From: Pleurostoma richardsiae
Lineage: Eukaryota; Ascomycota; Sordariomycetes; Calosphaeriales; Pleurostomataceae
Assembly (NCBI GenBank): GCA_030052745.1
Contig: JANBVO010000008.1
Location: forward strand, 310,001-374,000
Direction: 5' to 3'
Length of the DNA stretch: 64,000 nucleotides
The notes beneath the pieces were generated by a model. That model was not told where the DNA came from and did not search any database. It was given only the letters and a program-made list of their open reading frames with translations. How positions within the stretch are numbered: the first letter of the stretch is position 1; every line of letters begins with the position of its first letter. This document shows positions 11,734 through 24,072 of this stretch, piece after piece. Both the position numbers and the translations under genes were made by a program.

Positions 11734-13447
11734 TCTGTCAGCCTTTGTGCTACGGTGTCTCACCTAATCGCCAAACCGCCCGGTCCCTCGGATATCTGCT
11801 TCATCTGTATCACATTTTTATGCTCCGTGCGGCAGGGTTCGCGCTACATATTAGAGTTGCAGGTCGGTTTTTGGCTAGATGTTGGAGGTCTCCTCCCCCA
11901 CCTCGACTCCTGCCACATGGATTGCCGAGCGATGGAAAGGCACAACAGGCCTCGGCATAGCAATCCATATTTGCTCTTCTTGTTTCTTTTTCTTATTTCT
12001 AACTCTTCGAGGGGTTTGAGAGGGTTCGGTGATACCAGGAGTCATCTGGCTGGTCTGGTCTGGTTGGGTTCTGGTTCTGGCAAGGGGCTTTTCTTCCCGG
12101 TTATCGAGGTCAGCGGAGTCAAGAGAGAAAAGAAATAAATTGGCTTATTTTCTCCACCGCACAGCGAAGCGCTTGTTGTTCTGCCTGGTCGCCCAGGTGT
12201 CTCGGCTTTCTTATTGCCTCCCTTTGTTGTACTGGGGGATCTGGTAGGGTGGAGGATGAATCTACAGAGGGATCTAGAAAGTCAGATGTGAATACAGCAC
12301 ATTAGCAAGAGTACTATGGTGCCTCATCCTTGTCTTCTTCTTCAACGTCCTGGTTATTGTCCCTACCGTGGCGCTATGCTCGTCCCTCTTCGCATCAATT
12401 TCTTACCTTGGCGGATCTTATCGTACCATGAGCACAAGGGCTCCGTCGAAGTCTACCCTTTGGCAGGCTCCGAGTCCTATGTCATTGCCTCACAGGACTC
12501 CCGAACCGGGGTCTACACTACCATCCGCGCGCGTCTCACGGGCTGCTCCATTCTCACTCTTCACGGCTCGACCCCTTGCTAGTCCAATGAAAAGGGAGCT
12601 TCGGCCGATTTACAGGAGCCAGGAGACGATGACATCGCGTCACCAGTGGTTATTTGGATAGGTAAGCATGCTCAGGTCATAGATATGTCGTTAGGAGAGG
12701 AGGTGGTTTGGGAGAATCGTAGTTTGGAGAGTAGATTTGCAATAAGTGGCTTAGGAGAGGATCTAGATAAGTAGGCTCGGAGAATAGGTACGGAGATACA
12801 AAAAGGCTCCCCTAAAAAATGCACAGTATAATTCGATCTTACGGGATCCTTTGGGAGCTGCATTCGTTGAAGAGGTTGGACTTTGGCACCTTTACTGCTG
12901 GCAGAGCTCTGGAAGCAGCCAAAATAATGTCATGTTCGTTAGCACCCAGACGCTCAACTAGTGCCTAACAGCATATCCTGCATGTGATACCTGGGAACCC
13001 AAAGCAACAAGCGCGCTTTTATCGTGACGACAGCGTATCAACCATCTCCAGTTTCCCTCTTATAGCCGGAGCCTTTCCTATCCTCGTCTCTCGACCTCAT
13101 CTCGGCGCCAGATTACGGTGGCTCCAGATGTGTCAGTCAATAATGCCCGGGGCCACTGCAATTCGATAGGTCGCAGGTGGGAACACATCGATGTTTACGA
13201 GAGTCTATTCGTAACAATGTCATGCCGAGATGATTTGCGGAGTCCATTCACCCACCCCGTTTCTCCTTGTCCATGTCCCGTTTCATAACTTTCATCAGGT
13301 CATTACCATCCACCGGGACGGAATCTCCCCAGTAACGCCGTACATTGGATACTGCAGTTTGCCAGAAACCCCTACTCCAACACGCCTCATGCTGTCATGG
13401 ACAACTTGGAATCAACGAACAGGTTGAGGAAGAGGTAATGCTGTCCC
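11734..13447. other. Intergenic region
   Basis: About 1.7 kb after cet1. Open frames of 60-130 codons (for example 11755-12138, 12316-12582, 12368-12661) overlap one another and show no recognisable domain or splice logic. I see no supported gene. Confidence 0.45.
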
Positions 13448-13579
13448 TTAGCGGGACTTGAAGCAGTTGAAGCGGCCGAACGAGAATCTCCAGGGGCCTC
13501 GCCTGACGCCGTGGCGGTCGGCGGTGAAGTTGGTGCCGAAATGACGACCACCGACGCTTTTCGAGTAGAAGAACGGCAT
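13448..13579 (-). CDS. Possible small protein of 43 residues
   Basis: A complete ATG-to-TAA frame isolated within more than 2.5 kb of otherwise gene-free DNA. The predicted peptide is strongly basic and aromatic, beginning MPFFYSKSVGGRHFGTNF and containing TADRHGVRRGPW, with a single cysteine near the end. The third codon positions are strongly C/G, as in the real genes of this window, while the flanking DNA is not. The ATG has an A at -3. There is no signal peptide or membrane segment. I do not recognise the family; it could also be one exon of a longer gene or chance. Confidence 0.4.
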   Translation of the reverse strand: MPFFYSKSVGGRHFGTNFTADRHGVRRGPWRFSFGRFNCFKSR

Positions 13580-14320
13580 ATTGTCCTGGTGTGTCTGGTC
13601 GAAAGTATAAGGTGTCTTAGGTTGTGTGATGCTAGCCGTATGTAAGTGAAGATCTCGGGGGACGGGACCCGTTGGTCTTACAATGACGTGAGGATGTCTT
13701 TCCTTGTTAGTGCTCGAGAACGATTTCTCAGGTGATAGAGGAGGCAGATCTGTGTTTTCTTAAGGGGACGATGGAGAGGAGCTGTCACTTGTGAGAGAGA
13801 TGGTGAATCAGAACCACAGAAGCACGGAGCCACAGAATCAGGGCGGGCTCCCTCCCTCCTGCCGCTGTGGCTGGGCCTACGTCATAAGTGGCACCAGGCC
13901 GGGCAGCGAACATCACGGCCATCACCACAGCCGCCTCGCTCCCCGCCACTGCCAGACCATAATTACGCAGCTCCCTCAGTCGTTTCATAGCTCTGGAATT
14001 TGTTGATGTTGTTGTTTTGTGCCTTGTAGGTGCCTAATATTATACACTGGGGTCATGATAGGCTTGATAGCGGATGACCCTCCCTGCAAGTACCGCGCAC
14101 CCCACACCTTGACCCTGTGACCCTAGACGCATATCTCTGAAAGCCAGCAAACACTCTGTCGTCCTCTGGATTCTGTCCCCAAATCCTTAAATCCCTCCCT
14201 TAAACGCCTCGTCGTAGACTCGAATAGCAAGTTGTGAAATGGGAAAGCCATATCCTCCTGGACGGGCCTTGTCGGCACCTGGCGTCAGCCAACCATTGCC
14301 GCCCTCAAGAGTTCGGTGCC
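13580..14320. other. Intergenic region
   Basis: Upstream of the small minus-strand ORF and downstream of the MYND gene. Nothing else is supported. Confidence 0.45.
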
Positions 14321-16071
14321 TCACGGCTGCCGAGGCACTGGTCCAAGACCCCGGCGATCACGTCCCCGAGCGATCCTGAGTCGCTTTCTCCACAGGACCT
14401 TGAGGCTCTGCTCGTCGTCCTTATTCTCCTTCCACTGCCGCCGCGTCAGCCAGACTTGCGAGAGCACGACCGCCTCCCAGGGGCGGTTGATGACCCTGAT
14501 GTCCAGAGCTCTGCCGAAGTACATCCTGAAGCGAGGCGACCACCTACCTCGGCGGCCAGCCACCTCCTCGGCCATGTATTTCTTGCATTTGCCCGCGATG
14601 TGGTCGCGCGCCAGCTCGAACCGGTGCTGCGGCAGGTCCAGGAGCTTGTCGATGCCCTCGATGTCGTTCTCGACGCCGTTCTCCAGAAGGAGCCGTGCGA
14701 TCTGCTGGATGAACTGGTTGCTGTAGACGTCGCACGCTATCTCCGTGGCCTGGAGGAGGCCGACCTTCTCGGCGGTGCGGTCGCTCTCGAGTCTCTCGTC
14801 GAGGGTGTGGCGCGCGCCGCGGGCCAGGGTCCGGCTGCTGGTCTGGAAGCGGATGCGGTGGGCCGCGAACTCCTCCCAGGGGGTCACGTACTCATTCCAG
14901 CCGAACTGGGCGCCGGTCGGGTCGAGGGCCACCTTGCGGCCGCAGTTGAGCACCGCGCAGACGACGGTGTGGGTGCGGAACGAGTTGATCTCGTCTGGGC
15001 CGTTGGTCGGCGAGGGCCCCCAGAAGACCGCGCGCTCGATGTTCTTGGGGAAGAAGGTCACCTCGTGCAGACTCTTGCAGGCGGCTGTCAACGGATCTCG
15101 TCAGCTCTCACATGGCACTCGGCTGGGGTACTTTCAGTGCATTAGATAGGAGGGTACTCACGGTACAGGAGCGTGTCGAGCAGAGGCAAGAAGAACTTGG
15201 GGACATGTCCGCAGTGACCGTTGAGTAACACGGCGGTTGAGATCTCGTCAGACACTGCGCTGTCCCTACGGAACGGCGTGAACGCATGCCCAGCAAGGAA
15301 GATACGCTCGATGTAGTCGTGGTATCTCACGGTGATCAAGCCGTGCTGCTCCGTGATCGATTCGACACTGTAGAACTGGACGGCTTCGATGATGGTGACG
15401 AACAGCTCCTGGAATAGCGAGGCCCCGTTGGCCATCATACGCCAGTCTCGGCAGCTGGCCGCATGGTGCTTCTTGTCCCGTGCGAGGCACGAATGGCTGC
15501 AGTAGGCCGTTCTGTGCACCAGACGATAAGTGACCAGAACAGCGCAGTCGTTGCAAGTAAGCTGCGCATTAGCATGACCGCAGTACGCGCAGTTACCATT
15601 GCTTGAGAAGCTTGAAGTGTCAGGCAGACAGGCGTGAGAGACTGTGCCCGTCGTCTGACCAGGCGAGCTGGATGGATCGCGAAAAGGGCTGGTCTCGTCC
15701 TTCATGCCCTGAGCTATCCAGCGATACAATCTCAGGTGCTGGTTCTTGAGGCTGTCGCCTGTCAGGGTGGCCGGGTCCTTCGTCAACGCCAGCCAACCGA
15801 GAGACGCGGCGAAGCTGACCATGATCTTGGTCACTTGGACGTATTCGGCACGCTTGACGAGAAACTGGAGATCAGGATCCTCGCAGTCTTTGAGACGTGG
15901 GTTTGCGAGGAACTTGCCAAGCGCCTTGTTGTACTTCGAGAACATCGCCTCGTCATGGCAGTCATGGTAATATTCGTAAGGCTTCGGCAGGTCGTGGAAC
16001 AGCTGCTGCACAGCGTCTCTTCCGCCAGGGTCTTCGTCTCCAGCGGGACGATCATCCGTGGTTTCGGACAT
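14321..16071 (-). CDS. MYND-type zinc finger protein
   Basis: Two exons (16071-15162 and 15084-14321) joined at phase 1 across a 77-bp intron (donor GTGAGT, branch GCTGAC) give 557 residues. Residues about 165-210 carry a MYND-like cysteine/histidine cluster: CAYC, CNDC, YCSHSC and HHAASC at the expected spacing for two zinc sites. The rest is an acidic/alpha-helical body typical of fungus-specific MYND proteins, with conserved-looking blocks SLHEVTFFPKNIERAVFWGPSP and YVTPWEEFAAHRI. MYND fingers usually mediate protein-protein contacts in regulators. No SET domain is visible, so a histone methyltransferase role is not supported. The exact function is unknown. The stop at 14321 is simply the end of the frame; a further 3' exon cannot be excluded. 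Confidence 0.82.
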
Positions 16072-17563
16072 GCTGTTGACTTGAGCGACTGGTGCTCAAC
16101 TTGAAGCGGCTGAGACAGCGGAGGAAAGATTTCCTCGAGTTTTTGAAGAGCAGCTCAGGCTTGACGATGGAAAGACTATTTTTGAGAGGAATATTGACCA
16201 CGACGTCGAGATGCGAAGTTGGCGATAAAGCTGGCGGTTTGCGGCAGTGGTGAGGTTTTGGCGGACACCAAAACTCGAGGTAAGCGACGAAGAGTTTCCA
16301 AGAAGAAAGAAGAAGAAGCCCTCGATGAATAGAGCCTCGAGTATCTGAGTCGACCAGGTGATCGCGGTCTGTGCTTCGAAAGTCGATGAGTCGTCCAGGA
16401 TGGGCAACTCCTTGAAAGTCGCTTAGTCGCCATGTGCACCTCTCTTACTCGTTTGGGCTCTTGATGGCGAACGACATCATTGTCAGTCAAGGGTCTTAAG
16501 TCTCGCCCGTGAGAAAGCGAGGGCGGCTACACTCGGCGGTTTATGGGCAAGAAGACTTGTTAAACCCTGGCTATGACGGGGCCCCTTATACCGGGAAGAC
16601 TATTCTGACGATAAACCATTGTCAAATCAGGGGCGCAATATGGGAGAGCAACTCAGGGGTCGTGGAAAAGGCGATGAGAGCACGAGAGTAAGTTCCCTCT
16701 AATTACTACCGGAATCATTGTCATCACGGCTGAAGACAAAAACTCGTATGAAACTACGGGCGTGATACAAACGAGTGAGGAAGTAGCTTTTAGCATCCAG
16801 GGTTTCTTGACGTTCGTATTTTCGAGGCGTAGATACTCTGATTGTGAGTAGCCAGAAAGCTCTACAAATTAGAGGACATTGGGATAAAGGCCATTGCGCA
16901 GTTGAACAGATGAATTGGCTTGCTACGGTGCAAATACTTATAACTCTTACCTTTATGACCCGTGGTTCGACAGTACTAACTCGTGAGGAACCTTCCATGG
17001 GAGCCAAATATTAGCTACGAGAAAGCGAAGTGTCGATTTTCTCTCTAGACTAGTATTGTAACGATAGACGACGCAAATCGCATTATCTTCGTTGCCAAAA
17101 TGAACTAGCAGTCTCGTCTACGGCCCGGGATAATTATTACGTTCGACAGCAAGTATAGCAGGCAGCCCGAATCAGAACATAAGAACTGTGTACCATCATC
17201 CCTATAATGAAAGGGATGGCTTTTACTATAGTCTGTCACATGTGTGCACGAGTTTCTCGTACTTAGACGTGCCTAGCACTGCTGACGGATACTTCTGTGT
17301 TGTGAAGAGTCGTGTATAAATGAGAACACAGCAACAAGGGAAGTCGGTAATGACACTGCTATTCAATTGCATCTCGCCTCACAGTTCAATCTCGCACAAT
17401 AACTTGAAAGAACTCCATACATCCGTCCTGCTGGCAACATGCATGGCTAACCCACATCTGGCGGTGGGACCCCCCAGAGATCGACATCCGGCCCACCCAC
17501 ACACACGCACCATTTAAGATCTCGGGAGCCGGGACGCAACCCCCTTGCGCCAGACTATCGGGT
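16072..17563. other. Intergenic region
   Basis: About 1.5 kb with moderate A+T and only short unrelated frames (for example 16699-17007 on the minus strand). I see no gene, repeat or RNA here. Confidence 0.45.
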
Positions 17564-18265
17564 CTAAGCTGACACCGGCTTCTTGGCGTACACGAACAGG
17601 TGCGGCTCTTCCCACACGTCCTCGGGTTTGCAAATCCCCGCCTCCGCTGCCCTGGGCGTGAACTTGGTGACTGCGTCGTACACCACCTCGAACCCGGCGT
17701 CCCTGACCGCCTGCACGCCCGCCTCGGGGCTCAGGCTTGACACCTGCACCGGGTGGCCCATCCACTTGATCTGGATGCCGTCCGCGTCGATCGGCACCGT
17801 CGCGAAGACGAACAGCCCCCCCGGCTTCAGGAAGCCGTGGATCTTGGCCATGAACCCCCGGATCTCCTCCTGCGTCACGCTGGCGATCATGCTGAAGTAC
17901 ACGGTGGCCACGTCGAAGGACGCCGGGGGCGGGCTGAAGTCGCGCACGTCCGCCTGCTCGAACCGCGCGGCGGGGACGCGCTCGCGCGCCGCCTTGACCA
18001 TCTCGGCCGAGATGTCGATGCCCAGCGCGTCGTGGCCGGCCTCGGCGAGCGCCCAGCACACCGGCTTGCCGGTGCCGCAGCCGATGTCGACGGTCCTGGC
18101 GCGCTTGGTGCCCGCGGCGTCGAGCTCCGAGAGGATCCACTTGATGGAGGCGGCCTGCTCGGGGAGGCCCTCGAAGGCGGCCTCGTAGGCGGGGCCGACG
18201 ACGTCGAAGACCTGCTCCGCGGAGAGGAAGGGCTCGGGGATGGTCTCGGTAGCGGTGGTGGCCAT
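17564..18265 (-). CDS. Class I SAM-dependent methyltransferase
   Basis: Intronless, 233 residues from the ATG at 18265; the open frame runs further upstream but contains a less likely leader. The Rossmann-fold motif I is clear in VDIGCGTGKPV near residue 60. The acidic residue for the SAM ribose lies in LGIDISAEMV, motif II/III around ADVRDFSPPPASFDVATVYFS, and LKPGGLFVFATV as the post-motif strand. The C-terminal half has no recognisable substrate domain. The arrangement fits the Methyltransf_11/25 group of small-molecule methyltransferases (UbiE-like or secondary-metabolite types). There is no signal or membrane segment, so it is likely cytosolic. Neighbours give no pathway clue because the gene sits between two long gene-free stretches. 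Confidence 0.85.
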   Translation of the reverse strand: MATTATETIPEPFLSAEQVFDVVGPAYEAAFEGLPEQAASIKWILSELDAAGTKRARTVDIGCGTGKPVCWALAEAGHDALGIDISAEMVKAARERVPAARFEQADVRDFSPPPASFDVATVYFSMIASVTQEEIRGFMAKIHGFLKPGGLFVFATVPIDADGIQIKWMGHPVQVSSLSPEAGVQAVRDAGFEVVYDAVTKFTPRAAEAGICKPEDVWEEPHLFVYAKKPVSA

Positions 18266-20124
18266 GTTGAAAGAGGGGAAGCTGCAGCAGGAGACACGTG
18301 CGAGATGTTTCAGTAGACAGGCAAAGTCGAGACGGCGATCTTTGAGTGATGGGCAGAACTGGAGGATCAAGAGAACGTGGGAGTTCCTGGGATCTCTGGG
18401 ATCAGCTCGCGAGGGGTCCGTCCACGTTTATCGCCAGCCCGTTGGGCGCATTGCTTTTTTCTCGTGCCAGCCATGCGGGAACCCCTTTTTCTCAAGGCGG
18501 AAAGGCCCCTCGCTAGCTGCAGGAACTCGCGTACTGACGCAAGTGTCTTGTCTCCTGTCACACAGCACCAGCGATGACACTCGCGGGCTTTTGGCGACAT
18601 GTCTCAGTGCCGATGTAGCTAACACTTAGCCCTGCGGGCAGTTGGCGGCGGAGGAGTGACACTAACAGCAGAGCTAGGCCAACGGCGATGACAGCTGCAG
18701 TAGAGCGTTGCTAGTCAAGTCCAGATTGTGCTATGATCATCCCTCCTGAAACCATGTGCTCTGTTGGCTTCTCGGCTGTAGAGCAAGCATCACTTGGCGT
18801 GCTCATTTGCATTTGTATGTAACATACCGGTAAAGCGCCGCTGCATTACGTCCATAAACGCACTGTTCTAGGCAATGAAGGCTTCGTCTAGCGTTCTGTG
18901 GCTAAGGGCCAAGAATGGTGTATCAACAGTCCTCTGTGACTCGTGAAGAGACCCGGATCTCAAGTCTAGCCCGCAGACTGAACTGCGTCTGAAGGGTATA
19001 GAGATCCAATTTGGCGAGCTGAACCAAGTAGCTCGACAACTCGTACAAATCCCTCCAAGGCAATCGTACTACGTAATATACCCAGGCGAGGGAATTCCCT
19101 AGACTTGCTCACCGGCATGATACTTGAAGTCTTGCGCAACATTCTCGAACCTCAGTGTCTCTATACTCTACTTGACACACATTCTTGGTCGGATATCGCT
19201 GTGACCTGAAAGAGCCGGACTTGTGACCCTTTTCGACAAGCCGCACTCTGCCACTCGTCGTCCTGCATATGAAACACCCGTGCTAGATCACCTCCTTGCT
19301 TTCCCACGACAAGTTTTGAGACCCTAAGGCCTACACGTCGCTTTCGAAAAACTTCATGATCTTTCTATATCCCAGCAGGATTCTTCTGTCTTTGCGCCAC
19401 GCTTCATCCAGCCCTTGCGTATCATCTCTGCGAGACATGTTCTAGTCACGGCAGCTCGCATCCAACTGTTCGAGCACACACCTGATGAACAGTCGTGGTT
19501 CCCCTTAGTCAACTAGACTATAACTCCGACTCTCGGTACACCAAATCCTACACTCGCTCGCCGTTATCCAAACCCCGTTTATTACGCATCGGGCGCCGTT
19601 GGGGGGTGGGAGAGACTTGCAGTTGCCCCCGCCGTCAACTTGGGATTAGGTGTTTCATGAGGGCGGTGTAGCTACGTATGTTCTTGCCGCGATAGCCCTC
19701 ACGAGGAACCGGTAGACTGCCAGGAGAGCAGACAACTTGAGTATTGATATGATCTAAATCCCGAGATACGTGCTTTTGACCAGCAGAAAACGCCAGTCCT
19801 CTCGCTAACCCCTTTGGAAGCCCAGCACGTCTAGCCGGGTATATACATAACCTATTCCTGAAATCTAGTAACAACACATATCTATCTCTACCAGCAATAC
19901 TCCATCCAGTGACGCTGCCTCATCATGCAGTACCAACTCCGTAGTCCAGTCCCATTCACCAGTGTCGTTGACACAGCCTGTAGACACATTCCCTTCCCCT
20001 GAATCTATTTCCGGCGTCTTGAGAAGCATTATCGTTCAATGGTTCGCATAAATCATCATGTCATCCTCCAGCCTTGATGAACAGAGGTCGAGTCATCCTC
20101 ATCACCTGGTGGTTGTTCCCTTCT
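18266..20124. other. Gene-poor region
   Basis: About 1.9 kb without a supported gene. Composition is ordinary, with no RIP-like loss of CpA/TpG. The longest frame (19635-19877, minus, 80 codons) has no recognisable feature. Confidence 0.45.
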
Positions 20125-22287
20125 CTAGTTCGGCACCAGGAAGCGATCGATATCCACCCTCTCGAAAAAGCTGATGTGCCCGAAGCCGACCCAGTACTGT
20201 GCCAGCCGGTCGTGGGAGATGAGCAGCAGCTGGGACTCGATGTACCGGTCTGCCGAGCATCCGCATTAGCACATTGCTTCCCGCGTCTGAGTGGAAGGGG
20301 GGAAATGCATATATGGAAGGAAGGGAAACCACACTCACCATTAAGGAACCCCGTCCCGGCAACATGCCCCTTGCTCCTCACCACCCGTGCCCCCCGGAAC
20401 GGCTCCTCCTCCACGACCGCCACGAAACCCGCCTCGCCCAGGTCCTCCGCCACGAACGTGTACTCCCCGCGCGGCACGTTCGGGTCCCCCGTCAGCTTGA
20501 CTGCCTCCAGCCTGCCGCGGTACACCCGCGCCTCCTCCCGCCTCCGGAGGAACTCCTCCTCCGTCTCGCCCGCCCGCCGCGGCGGCGCCAGCTCGGTGCC
20601 TTCTTCGTCCCGGGAGGGACGCCCGCCCGTGGCGTCCTCCGGGTGCACCTGGTTGATCAGCAGGAACTCGCACCCGTGCCCGCTGTAGTCGCCCACCCAG
20701 ACCCCGCGCCACGGCTTGTCGCGCGTGGGCGTGTACAGCGCCGGGTCCAGCGTCGCGTACGTCGTGACCTCCTCGCCGATGTGCACGCCCACCGGGGCCG
20801 GCGTGCGCAGGAACTGCACCGGACTGCGCCACGGCCGTGTCGCCTGGCCGTGCACGTTGTTGGCGGCGGCTCCCACCGCCGGCCCCACCGCTGCCGTCGT
20901 GGGAGTCGCTGGGACGCGGTCGTCGTCGTCTTCGTCCTCCTCCTCGTCCTGCAGCCCGAGCGCCGCGAACACGACCGACCGCGACGAGAGCCTCATCTCC
21001 ATCCAGCTGCGGATCCGGAACGCCTGGTCAGACATCTCGGCGCGGCAGGTGGGCCGGTCCTCGGCCAGCAGCACGCGGTCGGCGTCCCGCTCGCGGTGCT
21101 GGTACAGGCTCGCGGCGGACACCCTGTGGCGGGCGGGCACGGCGGGCGGGGGCCAGACGTTGCCGTAGGGGAAGGGCATGGACCAGCACTGGTCGACGAC
21201 GGCCTCGGGCAGCGGGCGCGCCAGCATGAAGTTGCTGTACATGGTGTCGGCGGTCCGGTCGTCGAGCGGCATGGGCATCTCGGCCATGAAGCGGGACACG
21301 GGCCGGGCCTGGGCGCCGCCGCGGGGCAGCCTGGACGGGGAAGAGGGCCCCGGGTCGCCGGGGGGCAGCTTGGGCCCGCTGCTGATGGTGCTGCGCATGA
21401 GGTTCTCGAGGCTGTGGGCGCGCAGCTGCAGGACGGGCTTGTCGAGGTGCAGCTTGACCTCGGGCTCGAAGGCGTGGATGATGACCTCGGAGTCGGCGGC
21501 CCAGTGCTGGTAGGTGGTGCGGATGTGGTTGGCGAGCAGCTGGTAGCCCTCGATGCAGCCGCGGCGCTGGTCGTAGCGCACGACGATGAGCTTGCCGGCC
21601 AGGTCGCGGTCGCAGAACCAGATCTTGTACTTGGGCAGGAACCAGCGAGGGTCGTGGGCGACGTACAGCTCGCGGAAGGTGTCGCAGGGGTAGGCGCTGG
21701 TGACGTGCGTGCCGGGGACGTGGGACTGGACGAGGGCCTGCCAGAGGTGGTCGGACTTGGCGTGGACGCGCAGGAGGCGGCAGGTCGCGGAGACGGAGAC
21801 GAGGTCGACGGCGGACAGGTAGGAGAGGACGTGGGCGATTATCTCGGAGGGGAGGGAGGGGAAGCGGCATTCGTCTGAGGCACGCATCGTCGGCAGCAAA
21901 TCTAAAGGCAGAAACGAGACACCATTAGCGAGAGTTCCAGAGGTAGAGAATACAGCTCATCCTGGCGTTGTGGAGGTCGGGAAGCGTCTCTAGGGCATAG
22001 AAACGCATGCTCGATGGGTCAGAACCTGCAGCTGTGCGCCGATTGCGCAGGACTTCGTGCCACGGCGCACGCAGCGATCTCGCGGAGGGCGTACATACCT
22101 GCAGGACCCTGACGGACGGGATAGTAGTCGTCAGACGACGTGTCGAGCATCTTGCCGCGGCCGTGGGAGTCGTTCCGCAGGCCGTCCTCCGACACGGTGG
22201 GCAGGGTGGGCAGCAGCGTCTCGTCTTCGGCGTCGAGTCTGCCCCAGATGCTGAAGCCGGGCCCGGAGCCTGTCGGCACCCCCGCGC

Positions 22288-22321
<34 letters not shown>

Positions 22322-22381
22322 TGTGGAAGCGGGCGGCGCCTCTCCAGGCTCGTCTTCATCTGGACGCACCTTGTCGGCCAT
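20125..22381 (-). CDS. F-box protein, FBXO31-like
   Basis: Likely substrate receptor of an SCF ubiquitin ligase. Three exons (22381-22099, 21901-20339, 20249-20125) join in phase to give 656 residues. Intron 21902-22098 has donor GTATGT and ends CTTTAG; intron 20250-20338 has donor GTGAGT. Exon 1 encodes an acidic, Ser/Asn-rich leader. The F-box (FPSLPSEIIAHVLSYLSAVDLVSVSATCR) begins exon 2. The middle-to-late part shows WRGVWVGDYSGHGCEFLLI and KLTGDPNVPRGEYTF, which match the pattern of the FBXO31 C-terminal domain (Cyclin_D1_bind family: 'G.Y..HG.E...' then 'TGDPN.P.G'). The last exon closes with YIESQLLLISHDRLAQYWVG and VDIDRFLVPN. Several disordered inserts enlarge it relative to the animal protein. 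The substrate is unknown. Confidence 0.85.
22286..22322. repeat. GCT trinucleotide microsatellite inside the F-box gene
   Basis: Roughly twelve GCT units with one GTT interruption. On the coding (minus) strand they read AGC/AAC and encode a Ser/Asn tract in exon 1. Likely length-polymorphic. Confidence 0.85.
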
Positions 22382-24072
22382 GCATGTGGTGATGGACCGA
22401 CTCCTGGGCGGGGTATGTCTTGGGTACGTTATTTTTAGGATCGACAATCAAAGCGCACGTCGCATCGAGCTGTGGGAGCTGCCGAATCGAGCAGAATCCA
22501 GGACTCTGGTCAACCAGGACCAGGCAGGTAAACGGACGGGCTCGAGCGTCGTTCGAGGTCCGAGGAGGGAGGCGAAGGGCTGCTGCTGCTGGGGTCGCGT
22601 TCGGGGTGATCGTGAGGAGGAAGAGGGTACCTTCGTTATATGAGTAATCTGCAGGTTGACTATGAGGAAGAAGAAGAGCTGTGAGGAGGCGGAAACGCGA
22701 AACTTATGAGCAGCAAATAAATGATGCGATCAGAGAGAGGATCGGGTGGGATGGACTGCGACCCCACACCAACACCAACAACACACACTGACACACCTTC
22801 GGCTGCTGGGTGGGATTGGGAATAACACCTCCACGGTGTTTAGCTCGCGATATCACCGGTGCTAACACCACGCCGGCATCCTCTTGCTCTCCGGAGCAGC
22901 AGAGCCCTTCAGGCTTTGACTCACTGTCCCGACTTGCCGGCTTGCAGATAAGCGAGCTGGGCAGCAAAAGTGGGAGAGCCGGTCAAACAAGGGCTGCTAT
23001 TGTTGTCGCCCTCTTGTCTTCCTGCGGCAGGGGAGACTTGCCGATCAGGCGATGGACGAGCTATTGGATACGGGCGCCAATCAGCCCTTCCTTATGCCTT
23101 AATGTCTCGATGTGCTTGATCGCTGGTGCGCCCTGGCGGGCCATTTATCCGTTCATGTGTTTTATATTGCAGCTGCAGGAGGTGCGAGCGGCTGGAGCGT
23201 GTATGGATGGGATGTTGGCGGCGCGGCAGGGCACGGCAACCCGGTCGATGAATACGCCGACCATGATGGGAGTTACCGACACGAGTCACAACATCGTAAC
23301 TCAACCAAGCAGAGGCAGAGCTGTCTTCCTCTTCTCGGGCACTCTGTTGATGCAACTGCCGGCCAAGCAACCCCTCCGTAACGGCGGACCTGATGTGATT
23401 GATGCCGAGGCCACAGGCCACTGCAGATCGCCAGAAAAAAGTGCCGGCCGACAACCACAACCACGGCAGTTGAAAATCTCACTAACACCGTCGGTACGGC
23501 TTACACGCAGGCGAGACCCATGCGATCCGGTGATCTGGTACAGGGCTACTCTTTCTCACCTTCCTCTTTGAGGAGGGGATCTGGCTTAGAGCTAAGATAC
23601 TCGGGGCTCGGAGCCTGGAGTCGCGGACCCGGCATTTCTCCTCGGAGCTGTTGCCAACCTTTGGTTTGCGTAGTAGCCGTATTTCTCCTTCCATTGCAGG
23701 CAGTACCTTGATCTCCTCGATCATTTGACGAGACATAGACCAAAAGCCACCTCCTTCAGTCGCGGAGACGCTCATCTCCTTCTTGCTAATCGGTGCAGCC
23801 AAACGGCCTTCGCCAAACGGCCTTCGGGCCTCGGCCTGGCGCGTGGCCAGCTGGCCGGCTGACGCACGCCGGCAGATCCACAAGCGACAGCTTCGGTCCG
23901 TCACGCATGGGTGGCACTGGCTGCTGCCCTGCACCCTCCTTCCCTGTTCGCCTTAGCCCGGCAACCAAAACCATCGACAATCACAGGGGAGAGCAACATC
24001 CCCCACGCAAGCAGGAGGACGAAAACAAGAAAGCCTACCTCCGGCTGCCACTGAAGGCTGCCGGCAGCCCAG
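22382..24072. other. Intergenic region between divergent genes
   Basis: About 1.7 kb between the F-box gene (-) and the cupin gene (+). A 253-codon plus-strand stretch (22810-23571) has a GTG start and no domain, so I do not call it. An inverted/direct 'CGGCCTTCG' duplication (AAACGGCCTTCG twice) is visible near 23809-23829. Confidence 0.45.

Noticed and set aside
12316-12661. Overlapping 88- and 97-codon plus-strand frames after cet1
   Set aside because: Two competing frames over the same DNA without conserved motifs.
20274-21878. 534-codon plus-strand frame
   Set aside because: Lies antisense to the F-box gene, consists of Gly/Arg/Val/Pro-rich residues as expected for the complement of GC-rich codons, and has no domain.
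22810-23571. 253-codon plus-strand frame in an intergenic region
   Set aside because: Begins at GTG rather than ATG, has no recognisable motif, and a stop-free run of this length is not unlikely in six frames of GC-rich DNA. It stays the best leftover candidate in that gap.
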